From: Pseudonocardia sp. T1-2H
GTDB lineage: Bacteria; Actinomycetota; Actinomycetes; Mycobacteriales; Pseudonocardiaceae
Direction: 5' to 3'
Assembly (NCBI RefSeq): GCF_038039215.1
Contig: NZ_JBBPCL010000003.1
Span: 124,001 to 188,000, forward strand
Length of the DNA: 64,000 nt
The position numbers and the translations under genes were made by a program. The number at the start of each line of letters is the position of its first letter. The first letter of the stretch is position 1. The notes under the pieces were generated by a model. The model had not been told where the DNA came from, did not search any database, and was given only the letters and a program-made list of their open reading frames with translations. Shown here piece after piece: positions 54,361 to 63,705 of this stretch.

Positions 54361-55589
54361 AGCGGCTCCTCTCGGCCCGAGTCCTGACCGCGGTCCTGGC
54401 CATCGCCCTGCTCGCCGGCTTAATCGTGTCCCTGGCTCCGAACCGGACCTTGCAGGCGGTCGCCTACTTCTCCTCGAGCACCGGAATCTACGAGGACGAC
54501 GAAGTCCGGATCCTCGGAGTTCCGGTGGGCGCGATCGACAAGATCACCCCGGAGGGGCGCCAAGTTCGAGTGGAGTTTCACTACGACTCGGCGCAGAAGG
54601 TTCCAGCCGACGCGAAGGCCGTCATCGTCGCACCGTCGCTGGTCACCACGCGCTATCTGCAGCTTGCCCCCCGCTACGTCGACGGCCCGACGCTTGCCGA
54701 CGGCGCGAGCATCCCGATCGATCGCACCGCCGTGCCCGTCGAGTGGGATCAGATCAAGGACCAGCTTTTCCAACTGTCAAGCCAACTCGGACCGCACACC
54801 GGCGACCCGAACGGCCCGCTGGCGGACGCGCTGCGGGTCGGCGCCGACACGCTGCGCGGACAGGGCAAGGACATTAACCAGACCATCGCGGAGCTCTCCT
54901 CGGCGATGACCACTCTCGCGAACGGCAGCGACGACATATTCGGCACCGTCCGCAACCTGCAGGTGTTCACCTCGGCGCTGGTGACTAGCGACGAGCAGAT
55001 CGTCGAGTTCGGGCAGCGACTCGCGTCCGTGGCCACCACACTTGAACAGAACAAGGAACAGTTGGGAAGTGCGCTCTCCGACCTGCGCGGCACCGTCAGC
55101 ACGGTCCAGCAGTTCGTCGCGGACAACCGAGATCGCCTCGACGGCACGGTCGACCAGCTGGCTGACGTGACTGGAGTGTTGGCCGCACAGCAGGAAGACC
55201 TTGCATGGGCCCTACACGTCGCACCCACTCCGGTCGTCGACCTCTACAACTCCATCCACTCCTCGACCGCCTCGTTGCATGGCAAGCTCGCGCTGAGCAA
55301 CCTGAAGAACCCCGCCGATTTCGTCTGCTCGGCGATCGGCGCGGCGGGCAAGCTCGATCCTCAAGAGGCGGCCGAGCAGTGCGCGACCTATCTCGGGCCA
55401 CTGCTGAACCTGCTCACCATGAACTACCCGCCGGTGGCGGTCCAGCCGCTGAGCCGGCAGGGCAGCGTCCCGGTCCCCGCATCACCCCGGGACGCGACAC
55501 CATCGTCCGGCTCGTCCGACGTGGCCCCACCGGTGACTGGCCCCGGTGGCCTTTCCGAGCTGCTCATACCCCAGAGGAGCAACCGATGA
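54357..55589 (+). CDS. mceD: MCE family protein, MceD position
   Basis: 410 residues; GTG start overlapping the MceC stop. N-terminal helix (VLTAVLAIALLAGLIVSL), MCE domain (STGIYEDDEVRILGVPVGAI, VVTTRYLQLAP-like LVTTRYLQLAP), helical region and a Pro/Ser-rich tail. Confidence 0.9.
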   Translation: MKRLLSARVLTAVLAIALLAGLIVSLAPNRTLQAVAYFSSSTGIYEDDEVRILGVPVGAIDKITPEGRQVRVEFHYDSAQKVPADAKAVIVAPSLVTTRYLQLAPRYVDGPTLADGASIPIDRTAVPVEWDQIKDQLFQLSSQLGPHTGDPNGPLADALRVGADTLRGQGKDINQTIAELSSAMTTLANGSDDIFGTVRNLQVFTSALVTSDEQIVEFGQRLASVATTLEQNKEQLGSALSDLRGTVSTVQQFVADNRDRLDGTVDQLADVTGVLAAQQEDLAWALHVAPTPVVDLYNSIHSSTASLHGKLALSNLKNPADFVCSAIGAAGKLDPQEAAEQCATYLGPLLNLLTMNYPPVAVQPLSRQGSVPVPASPRDATPSSGSSDVAPPVTGPGGLSELLIPQRSNR

Positions 55590-56863
55590 GCCCCGCCATC
55601 GGACGGTCACCGCGGATCGGCGTCGCGGTCGCAGCAACCGTCATGGCTCTCACGAGCTGTCGATTCGCTGGCGTCGACACACTGCCGCTACCTGGCACGG
55701 TGGGCACCGGCGCGGGGTCGTATTCGGTGCAGGTGGAGCTGGTTGACATCGGCAACCTAAGGCCTAACGCCCAGGTCAGGGTCGGGGACGTACCGGTCGG
55801 TACGGTCACCGCACTGAGCACCAGGGACTGGCATGCCGTCGCCACCGTCCAGCTCGGCGCGGCGGTCCAGATGCCCGCCAACGCCACCGCAACCGTCGGG
55901 CAGAACAGCCTGCTCGGCGCGTCCTACCTCGAGATAACCCCGGCGACCGGGGAGCAGCCCACCGGCAGCCTCGCCGCCGGCGACATCATCCCGCTCGCCC
56001 GAACGAACGCCTACCCGACCACGGAACAGGTTCTCGCCGCGGCGTCGGTCATCCTCAACGGCGGTGGATTGAACCAGCTGGAGACAATCACCAAAGAGCT
56101 CCGGCGGGCGCTGGGCGGCGAGAACGGCGCCGTCAAAGACTTGATACCGCAGCTGGAGACATTCGTCGCCGGGCTGGACGCACAACGCGACGACATTGTC
56201 GACACGCTGGACGGCCTTAACCAACTCTCCACCACGCTGGCCGGCCAGACCCAGGTCATCGGGAACGCGCTCGAACAGCTGGGTCCAGCTTTGCAGGTAC
56301 TCGAGCGAGAACGAACCGACATGACCGGAACGCTGGTTTCCCTCGACAGGCTCGGCAGCACGGCCTCGTCGATCATCGACGCCAGCCAGCAGGACCTCGT
56401 TGCCAACCTGAATGATCTGGAACCGGTCCTCCGTTCGCTGGCAGACGCCAACAAGTCCCTGGTCGATTCGCTGGGCCTCGCGCTGTCCGTCCCGTTCCCG
56501 GTCGCGACCGTTCCCAACGCATGCCGGGGCGATTACTGCAACATCAGCCTGACGATCGACCTGACGCTCAACAAGCTGGATGCGTCATGGTTGTCCGGCA
56601 CTCCGCTGCAGGGCTCGCTCTATGCCGTGCAGAACATGCTGAGCGGGAGTGCGCCGGGTACCGCCGGCGAGGCGGAGAATCCGCTGCTCGCCCCACTGGG
56701 GTCGGGTAGCTCAGCAGGGCCAGCCATGCCACCGAGCGGGAACGAACCGAGCGCACCCGGCGACTCTCCGACATCAGGTGATCTCTCGCCTACCCCGACG
56801 CCGCAACCCGAGCCGCTCCCCGACGAGGGCGTCGTCGGCCGAATCCTGGGAGGCGGGCAGTGA
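55586..56863 (+). CDS. mceE: MCE family lipoprotein, MceE (LprK) position
   Basis: 425 residues. The N-terminus IGVAVAATVMALTSCRFAGV carries a lipobox (LTSC), so it is probably a lipoprotein as is usual for MceE. MCE domain: VDIGNLRPNAQVRVGDVPVG and GQNSLLGASYLEITP. The tail is Pro/Ser rich. ATGA overlap with MceD. Confidence 0.9.
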   Translation: MSPAIGRSPRIGVAVAATVMALTSCRFAGVDTLPLPGTVGTGAGSYSVQVELVDIGNLRPNAQVRVGDVPVGTVTALSTRDWHAVATVQLGAAVQMPANATATVGQNSLLGASYLEITPATGEQPTGSLAAGDIIPLARTNAYPTTEQVLAAASVILNGGGLNQLETITKELRRALGGENGAVKDLIPQLETFVAGLDAQRDDIVDTLDGLNQLSTTLAGQTQVIGNALEQLGPALQVLERERTDMTGTLVSLDRLGSTASSIIDASQQDLVANLNDLEPVLRSLADANKSLVDSLGLALSVPFPVATVPNACRGDYCNISLTIDLTLNKLDASWLSGTPLQGSLYAVQNMLSGSAPGTAGEAENPLLAPLGSGSSAGPAMPPSGNEPSAPGDSPTSGDLSPTPTPQPEPLPDEGVVGRILGGGQ

Positions 56864-58248
56864 TCCTCACCCGATTCGTCAAGACCCAACTGGGGCTCCT
56901 GGTCGTCGCGACCTTAATCGGCTCGGCGATCCTCGGGGTAGTTTTCCTCCGCTTGCCGGCCTTCTTCGGCATCGGCCAGTACACGATCAGCGCGCAATTC
57001 ACCGACGCGGCACGACTCTACGACCGCGCCGAGGTCACCTACCGGGGCCGACCCGTCGGAGGGGTGCAGGACCTGTCGTTGATCGACGGTGGAGTCCAGA
57101 TCGCCATGAACATCGATAGCAGTGTCCAGATTCCGCTAGGCGCCCGGGCAAATGCCCGCAGCCTGTCCGCAGTGGGGGAGCAATATATCGACATCGTCCC
57201 GGACAGTGACTCCGGGCCCTCTATGACGCCCGGACAAGTAATCCCGATGGATCACACCTCGGTGCCGGTGCAGATCGGCTCGGTTCTGGAGCAGGTCAAC
57301 GCGCTGGCGGCCGCGCTACCGCGAGACGACCTCAACACTGTGATCAATGAGTCCTACGATGCCTTCAAGGGCCTCGGCCCGGATCTACGGAGCATCATCG
57401 ACAACGGGAACCGGCTCGTCACCGCCGCGAACCAGAACTATGAACCCACCGCCCAGCTCCTTGACGACCTCGGCCCGCTCCTCGGCACCCAGACCGAGAT
57501 CGCCCCCGAGCTGCGCTCGCTTACCGCCGACCTCGCGGAGGTGACCGACCAGCTGCGTGCCAGCGACCCGGACATACGCGGCTTGCTGAACGACGGGCAG
57601 CCGTTCGCCCAGGAGGTCGAGGGCCTGCTCACCGATGTCCAGCCGGCCCTGCCGGTTCTGCTGGGCAACGTGGTGACCGTCGGTGATGTCCTGTTGACCT
57701 ACAACGGGAGCATCCAGGACCTGCTCGCCGTTTACCCGCCGCTGCTCGCCGCCACCCAGTCCATTGTCGCGCCGAACGGAACCGACCACAGGGCCAACAT
57801 CGACATTGTAACGGCGCTGAACGACCCACCGCCGTGCACCACTGGCTACCTCCCGGCAGACCAGCGGCGGGACCCGGCCGACACCTCAGTCGCCCCGCCG
57901 CCGAATGCGTACTGCCAGCTGCCGGCCAGCCACCCCAGTGCCGTCCGAGGTGCCCGCAACCTGCCGTGCGCCGAGTTCCCCGGCCGCCGCGGTGCCTCCC
58001 CAGCCGACTGCCGACGCGGCGGATCGCCGGTCGACGCGCTCGACGATCCTCCCTTCCCACGGGACTCCGCCGCCGGTCAGCTGCTCAGCGTCGGCCGCCC
58101 GGAAGCCGTCGGTTCTTACGACCCGCTCTCGGGGCGGGCTATCGGGCCGGACGGCAAGCCCTACTTCCTACGCAATGTCGGGAGCACCACGCCACCGACG
58201 GAGGACATGTCATGGCAGAGCCTGCTACTACGAACGGTCGGACGGTGA
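56860..58248 (+). CDS. mceF: MCE family protein, MceF position
   Basis: 462 residues; GTG start overlapping the MceE stop. N-terminal helix (LGLLVVATLIGSAILGVVFL), MCE domain (AARLYDRAEVTYRGRPVGGV, LSAVGEQYIDIVPD), a helical region and a Cys-containing C-terminal part (DPPPCTTGYLPADQRRD, NLPCAEFPGRRGASPADCRR), a layout seen in actinobacterial MceF proteins. Confidence 0.9.
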   Translation: MILTRFVKTQLGLLVVATLIGSAILGVVFLRLPAFFGIGQYTISAQFTDAARLYDRAEVTYRGRPVGGVQDLSLIDGGVQIAMNIDSSVQIPLGARANARSLSAVGEQYIDIVPDSDSGPSMTPGQVIPMDHTSVPVQIGSVLEQVNALAAALPRDDLNTVINESYDAFKGLGPDLRSIIDNGNRLVTAANQNYEPTAQLLDDLGPLLGTQTEIAPELRSLTADLAEVTDQLRASDPDIRGLLNDGQPFAQEVEGLLTDVQPALPVLLGNVVTVGDVLLTYNGSIQDLLAVYPPLLAATQSIVAPNGTDHRANIDIVTALNDPPPCTTGYLPADQRRDPADTSVAPPPNAYCQLPASHPSAVRGARNLPCAEFPGRRGASPADCRRGGSPVDALDDPPFPRDSAAGQLLSVGRPEAVGSYDPLSGRAIGPDGKPYFLRNVGSTTPPTEDMSWQSLLLRTVGR

Positions 58249-58861
58249 ACCGCGAGGGCGGCGCGCTCGAGGAGGACCAGGACCCGGGGGTGACCGCCCC
58301 GGGGGTGCCGGACACCGACCTCGACAGCCGGGACGCCCCCCAGCGACGAACGAAGCCCCTAGGACGTCCGGGCCGTCCCGGCGGGTGCGCCTCACCGCGA
58401 CTGTGCTGGGAGTCGTTGCCACCGCGGCGATCGCGGCGACGGCGGTCTTCGGAGTGCTGGCCTGGAGCTCGCAGGACCGCGATGCCGGTGCGCTCATGGC
58501 CATCGCCGCCGCACGTCAAGTTGCGCTGAACCTGACATCGATCAATGCCGATACCGCCGACGCGGACTTGCAACGACTCCTTGACAGCACAACCGGCGAC
58601 TTCCACACGCAATTCGCGTCGAGACAGGAGCCTTTCGTGCAGATCGTGAGGCAGGCCAACGTGTCCACCACTGGCAACGTGACCGCCGCGGGCCTCGACA
58701 CTATGAACTCCGACAGCGCCCGCGTCCTGCTCGCCGTGCACGCCGTGGTGACGAACTCAGGAGCGCAGCAGGGCGAGGACCGCAACTACCGCCTCGCCAT
58801 CACCATGCAACACATGGACGACGGCCGCTGGTTGGCGTCCAGTGTGGACTTTGTCGCATGA
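58212..58861 (+). CDS. Mce-associated membrane protein (first), frameshifted
   Basis: Starts MAEPATTNGRTVNREGG at ATG 58212 behind GGAGGAC, overlapping the end of mceF. One G added at 58379-58385 joins RTKPLGRPGRPGG to the second frame VRLTATVLGVVATAAIAATA, a membrane helix. A ~140-residue external NTF2-like domain follows (DADLQRLLDSTTGDFHTQFA, YRLAITMQHMDDGRWLASSV). Mam proteins support Mce complexes. About 216 residues after correction. Confidence 0.8.
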
Positions 58862-58878
58862 GTAGGAGGGAGAACGAC

Positions 58879-59670
58879 ATGGCTATAACCGGTGCAGAGA
58901 CGCACGACGAACGCGGACCCGACCTCGACCTCGACGCCCAGGCCTTGTCGGCTCCGGATTCCCGTGACGCCAGCGAGACCGGAGGTGCCAGCGGTGCCGC
59001 CGTTCCCTCTGACGGGCCTTCCGCCAGGGGCCGAAGGTGGGCACCGCGGAGCCGCGGGACATCAGCTGTGGCAGACAGTGCGCCCGGCCGGCTCCGCCGG
59101 ACATTTTCGATCATGATGCGAGTCGCCGGCTCGTCCGCGCGGCTCCCCGGCACCGGGTGGCGCTGGCTCTCGGCCGGGCTCGCTCGCAGGCCGACAGTCG
59201 CACTCGGCGGGCTCGGTGCCGTCGTCGTGGTCTTCACGTTGCTCGCGGGCGGAGCATGGTGGGTCCAACACACCAGCGGAACCCAGCAGGCTGACCGGGC
59301 CGCCGCTCTAGCCGCGGCGAAAACCACGGTCTCAGGGCTGCTGACCTACGACTCCAGCAACATCGACGCACTTGTGGCCCGGGTCGACGACGATGTTACC
59401 GAGGGGTTCCGGACGGACTACCACACACTAATCTCGCAAGTCATCGAGCCGGCAGCCAAGCAACAGCAGATCACCACCAGCGCCGAGATCGTCGGATCGT
59501 CGACCATCTTGGAGGAAAGTTCGGCGGATCAAGTTGTGGCGCTGTTGTTCGTCAACCAGAGGACCCAAGCCGGGCCAAACGGGGCGCTGCAACAAAGCGG
59601 TAGCCGGGTCCGCGTTGTCATGCAGCACATTGAAGAGCGATGGCTCCTGGCGGACCTGAATCCGATCTGA
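58879..59670 (+). CDS. Mce-associated membrane protein (second)
   Basis: 263 residues from MAITGAETHDERGP, preceded by AGGAGGGAG; an ATG at 58858 that overlaps the previous stop is an alternative. A ~110-residue disordered cytoplasmic part precedes one helix (VALGGLGAVVVVFTLLAGGA) and an NTF2-like external domain (IDALVARVDDDVTEGFRTDY, RVRVVMQHIEERWLLADLNP). Its C-terminus resembles that of the preceding Mam gene. Confidence 0.85.
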   Translation: MAITGAETHDERGPDLDLDAQALSAPDSRDASETGGASGAAVPSDGPSARGRRWAPRSRGTSAVADSAPGRLRRTFSIMMRVAGSSARLPGTGWRWLSAGLARRPTVALGGLGAVVVVFTLLAGGAWWVQHTSGTQQADRAAALAAAKTTVSGLLTYDSSNIDALVARVDDDVTEGFRTDYHTLISQVIEPAAKQQQITTSAEIVGSSTILEESSADQVVALLFVNQRTQAGPNGALQQSGSRVRVVMQHIEERWLLADLNPI

Positions 59671-59680
59671 TGGGGATGCA

Positions 59681-60682
59681 ATGAGTGGTGTCGCGGTAAA
59701 GGTCGAGAACCTGTCAAAGTCCTTCGGTCGCGCCAACATCTGGTCGGACGTGACCTTGACATTACCGCCGGGTGAGGTGTCGGTGTTGTTGGGTCCGTCC
59801 GGGACGGGTAAGTCGGTTTTCCTCAAGACCCTGATCGGGCTGCTCAAGCCGGAGAAGGGCTCGATTGTCATCCACGACACCGACCTAGTGCGGTGCAGCG
59901 AGAGTCGGCTGTACGAAATCCGCAAGCTGTTCGGGGTGCTGTTCCAGGACGGCGCGCTGTTCGGGTCGATGAACCTCTACGACAACATCGCGTTCCCGCT
60001 GCGCGAGCACACCAAGAAGTCCGAGGCGCAGATCCGCGACATCGTCGCGGAGAAGATGCACATGGTCGGGCTAGCCGGCGACGAGCGGAAGCTGCCGGGG
60101 GAAATCTCCGGTGGGATGCGCAAGCGGGCCGGGCTGGCGCGGGCGCTGGTGCTGGACCCGGAGATCATCCTGTTCGACGAGCCGGACTCGGGTCTGGACC
60201 CGGTGCGCACGGCGTACCTGAACCAGCTGATCATCGATCTGAACGCGCAGACGGACTCGACGTTCCTGATCGTCACCCACGACATCAACACCGCGCAGAC
60301 GGTGCCCGACAACATCGGACTGTTGTACCGCAAGCACTTAGCTATGTTCGGCCCCCGCGAGGTGCTGCTCACCAGCGACGAGCCGGTCGTCTCGCAGTTT
60401 CTTAACGGTCGTCGGCAGGGCCCGATCGGCATGTCGGAGGAGAAGGACACCGCGCAGGCCCAGCGGGAGATGGCGGAGGCCGGCGAGCTGACCGGGCTGC
60501 CGCCGCTCAAGCCGCAGTTGGAGGCCACCGCCGGGCTGCCGGAGCGCAAGGCGGTGCGCCGGCGCACGGAGCGCGTGATGCGCCAGCTGCACACGCTGCC
60601 AGCAGCCGCCCAGCAGGCGATCAGCGAGTCCTATGCCGATGAACCGGGCCTCGCCGCCGCCGTTGGGGGCAGAAGCCAGTAG
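59681..60682 (+). CDS. mlaF: MlaF/MceG-type ABC transporter ATP-binding protein
   Basis: 333 residues. Walker A in LLGPSGTGKSVFLKTLIGLL, signature SGGMRKRAGLARALVLDP, Walker B ILFDEPDSGLDPVRTAYLNQ and the H-loop VTHDIN. The extra C-terminal ~80 residues are typical of the actinobacterial MceG/Mkl ATPases. It powers the YrbEA-YrbEB permease. In mycobacteria this gene is usually elsewhere; here the operon carries its own copy, 10 bases after the second Mam gene. Confidence 0.92.
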   Translation: MSGVAVKVENLSKSFGRANIWSDVTLTLPPGEVSVLLGPSGTGKSVFLKTLIGLLKPEKGSIVIHDTDLVRCSESRLYEIRKLFGVLFQDGALFGSMNLYDNIAFPLREHTKKSEAQIRDIVAEKMHMVGLAGDERKLPGEISGGMRKRAGLARALVLDPEIILFDEPDSGLDPVRTAYLNQLIIDLNAQTDSTFLIVTHDINTAQTVPDNIGLLYRKHLAMFGPREVLLTSDEPVVSQFLNGRRQGPIGMSEEKDTAQAQREMAEAGELTGLPPLKPQLEATAGLPERKAVRRRTERVMRQLHTLPAAAQQAISESYADEPGLAAAVGGRSQ

Positions 60683-60804
60683 CCGCCATGGTCTCTCAGC
60701 CAGCTGGGCGGAGACATGCCGATCGAGGCGATTCCCCGCCCCTCCCCCGCGGCATCGGCCCCGCCCCACCGCGACCGTTCCTCGCCGCGCGAGCACCCCA
60801 GATC
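60683..60804. other. short gap after the mce operon
   Basis: Between the convergent mlaF and flavin reductase genes; no feature clearly visible. Confidence 0.3.
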
Positions 60805-61330
60805 TCACCGGGGCGTCCTGTGGTCCCGCCGCGGTGAGATCCTTACCCTCTCCGCGGCCGACTTGGCCTGCTCAGGACATCTCGAGCATCGTACGTACGC
60901 CACCAAGCGGCGCGTGTAGTGCACGGGCGGGTCGCGGTCCTCGGCGTTGACTTCCAGGACCTCCCGATCAGCACAGTGTGGTCGCCGGCGTCGATGGTTT
61001 TGCGCAGCGTGGATTGGAGCATCGCCATCGCACCGGATATCACGGGCAGTCCGTGCTCGGACCTCGACCTTCGGAGTTTCTCGACCGTTCGGGCACATGT
61101 CGGACGAACGTGTGACACACATCCAGTTGGTCGTCAGCGAGGATATGGACCGCGAATCCCGGGCCGTGTGTGGATTCATTTGCAGAGTTCACCCGATGAT
61201 CTATCGACCAGAGAACCTGGGTCGCATTCAGTGACGCCGAGGCGAACGAGTTACCCGTCAGCCCTACGCCGCCATCGACGTCGGGGCGCCGCGGCGACGA
61301 AGCTCCGCATTGGCGCCTGCACAGGGCGCA
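60805..61330 (-). CDS. flavin reductase (HpaC/FlaRed-like), frameshifted
   Basis: Three frames add up to one flavin-reductase-like domain: VGLTGNSFASASLNATQVLW (flavin-binding TSNSF-like motif), GPGFAVHILADDQLDVCHTF, then HGLPVISGAMAMLQSTLRKT, IDAGDHTVLIG and VLEVNAEDRDPPVHY. Single added bases near 61085 and 60965, and one near the N-terminus, restore continuity. Such enzymes supply reduced FMN or FAD to two-component monooxygenases. No such oxygenase partner is adjacent, although the LLM oxidoreductase at 14-15 kb could use reduced flavin. The true start is unclear. Confidence 0.65.
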
Positions 61331-61509
61331 GCCGTTGTCGCCCACCGACCTGCGCGACGCCACCGCGGTGCTGGTCCGCATCTGCGAGCAGCTCCTCGCC
61401 GCCGGCGACACCCGTCTGGGGGTCGGGCGTGGCGGCGCTCCGGTCCGGGCCCGTTCGGATGGTGAGATGGCGGATCGAACACGGTGTCGTGCAGCGGAGA
61501 GGCGGATCG

Positions 61510-62262
61510 GTGGATCTTGGGATCACAGGTAGGCGAGCGGCGGTGGCCGCGGCGAGTTCGGGGCTCGGCTACGGGAGCGCGGCCGCGCTGGTGGCGAGCG
61601 GCGCGCAGGTCACGATCTGCAGCTCCGACGCCGGACGGGCCGAGGCGGCCGCGGCCGCGCTGGGTCACGGCACGTTGTCGGTCGTCGCCAACCTCGCCAC
61701 GCCCGAGGGGGCCGAGGGCTTCGTCCGGGACGCGGCGGAGGTGATGGGTGGCGTCGACATCCTCGTCGTCAACGGCCCCGGCCCGGCGCCCGGCACCGCG
61801 CTCGAGACGCCGGCATCGGCCTACCCGGCCGCGCTGGACCGGAGCCTGCTTGCCGTGGTGCGCATGTGCCTGGCAGCGGTGCCCGGAATGCGCGAGCAGG
61901 GGTGGGGCCGGATCGTCGCGATCACCTCGCTCGGCGTGCGGCAGCCGTACCCGAACCTCGCGCTGTCGAACATCGGGCGTGCCGGCGCGACGGGGTTCCT
62001 GCGCACCCTCTCCCGGGAGATCGCCGCCGACGGGGTCACTGTGAACTCGGTGCAGCCCGGGCTGCACGAGACCGACCGGGTCCGCACCGTCTACAGCGAC
62101 CACGACGCACGGGAGGCCGTCCTCGCTACGATCCCGGCCCACCGCCTCGGTGACCCGGCGGACTTCGGGGAGATCGTCGCGTTCCTGTGCTCCGAGCAGG
62201 CAAGCTACCTCACCGGGGCCGCGATCCCCGTAGATGGCGGGGCCTACCAGGGGCTGCTCTGA
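61510..62262 (+). CDS. SDR-family oxidoreductase lacking the classical YxxxK
   Basis: 250 residues from GTG 61510 (VDLGITGRRAAVAAASSGLG), preceded by GGAGAGGCGG. The Rossmann fold shows AAASSGLGYGSAAALV (variant of TGxxxGxG), DILVVNGPGPAPG (for NNAG) and RIVAITSLGVRQPYPNLALS. Where SDRs have Tyr-x-x-x-Lys, this reads LSNIGRAG. A known SDR subgroup has such an LSN..R pattern, so the gene is probably functional but mechanistically different. The C-terminal VNSVQPGLHETDR and YLTGAAIPVDGG are normal. Confidence 0.82.
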   Translation: MDLGITGRRAAVAAASSGLGYGSAAALVASGAQVTICSSDAGRAEAAAAALGHGTLSVVANLATPEGAEGFVRDAAEVMGGVDILVVNGPGPAPGTALETPASAYPAALDRSLLAVVRMCLAAVPGMREQGWGRIVAITSLGVRQPYPNLALSNIGRAGATGFLRTLSREIAADGVTVNSVQPGLHETDRVRTVYSDHDAREAVLATIPAHRLGDPADFGEIVAFLCSEQASYLTGAAIPVDGGAYQGLL

Positions 62263-62736
62263 CCGGGGAGGGCGCTCTCCAAGGCCACGTTTCACACGGA
62301 TCCGCCGCCCCGAGGTGCTCGTCGGACCGTCCGGGGCGGGCTGCTCCTGGGCGCTGCTCCCCCACCGGTGATCACGATCAGTGTGCCATCGGGCACCGTC
62401 ACCCGTCGGGTTGTGCGCCCCGAGGGTGCGGGCGCGTCGTGCGGCGCGGGTTTGCCGATGTGAGGGTTGGGACTCAGTAGGTGCTGGGTTCGCTCGCGAG
62501 GGCGTTGAGGAACACCACGCCCTCGCCCATCACCCGCTGCCCACGCGTGCGCGGTGTCCTCGTCGAGGGCCCGATCGGATTTGGCGATCAGTGCCGAGTC
62601 GGTGCGCTGGCTTCATCGGCCGTCGCTGTGCTGGTCGAGCTCGGTCATCCGGATTCGTCGATCCTGGCACGTCGGTGCTGACGAGCTGGGCCTCGTTCCT
62701 CAGAGGGCAACCGCGGGTACCTCACCGCCGGGACTT
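62263..62736. other. gap between SDR gene and IS3 element
   Basis: No supported gene; the short frames carry no recognisable motif. Ends at the IS3 terminal repeat. Confidence 0.3.
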
Positions 62737-62763
62737 TTGAACCGCCCCGGCGTGTCCGGAGAG

Positions 62764-63705
62764 CTATCGGCTTGAGTTCTCTGGCTGCGGTGTGGCTGTT
62801 CGTTGACGGTAGTGGGCGGCCTCAAGTTGGGCGGGTGGGATGTCGCCGGCGGCGCTGTGTAGGCGTCGGTGGTTGAACCAGTCGACGTACTCAAGGGTGG
62901 CGATCTCGACCTGCTCGACGCTGCGCCAGGGCCCTCTCGGTTTGATCAGCTCGGTCTTGAACAGCCCGATGGTCGACTCGGCCAGCGCGTTGTCGTAGGC
63001 GTCGCCGACCGTGCCGATCGACGGTGCTGCGCCGGCCTGGGCGAGGCGCTCGGTGTAGGCGATGGATGTTGTACTGCGACTCGGCGTCGGTGTGCATGAT
63101 CAAACCGTCCAGCTCGGCGCGGCCCTGTCCGGCGCGGGTCCAGACGGCGTGTTCGAGGGCGTCGAGGACGAGCTCGGTGCGCATGCTCGTCGCCGCGCGC
63201 CAGCCCAGGATGCGCCTCGAGTAGGCGTCGATGACGAACGCGACGTAGACCATCCCGGACCACGCGGGGACGTTGGTGAAGTCGGCGACCCACAGCTGGT
63301 CCGGGGCGGGCGGGTTGAACCGGCGGCCCACGAGGTCCCCGGCACGGCTCTGTCCGCCCGGCAGCGTCGTGCGCGCCCGTCGGCCGCGGCGTGCTCCGCC
63401 CAGGCCCTGGGCGCGCATGAGCCGCTCGACGGTGCAGCGGGCGACTCGGATGCCCTCTCGGTTGAGCTGGGCCCAGACCTTCCGCGCGCCGTAGACCCCG
63501 TAGTTCTCGGCGTGGACCCGCGCACCTCCGGTGCGAGGTACTCGTCGCGGACCTGCGCCCTGCTCGGCTCAGCGGCTCGGCGGGCGTAGTAGGTGGACGG
63601 GGCGATCGGTGCGCCCAGCTCGGCGAGCTGGGCGCAGATCGACTCGACGCCCCATCGCCGCCCACCGGTCTGGTGGGCGGCGTGCTGGTCGATGAACCTC
63701 ACCAG
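62764..63705 (-). CDS. IS3-family transposase OrfB, frameshifted
   Basis: Segments in three frames: RFIDQHAAHQTGGRRWGVES (start), AENYGVYGARKVWAQLNREG, VADFTNVPAWSGMVYVAFVI (first catalytic Asp), LIMHTDAESQY (second Asp) and GDAYDNALAESTIGLFKTEL (catalytic Glu), ending RLHSAAGDIPPAQLEA with a stop at 62764-62766. One base is missing near 63500 and a second indel lies near 63085. Normally made by programmed -1 frameshifting from OrfA. Confidence 0.8.

Noticed and set aside
60919..61509. 197-codon upstream extension of the SDR frame
   Set aside because: It overlaps the antisense flavin reductase and has no SDR-like content; the GTG at 61510 starts the Rossmann fold correctly.
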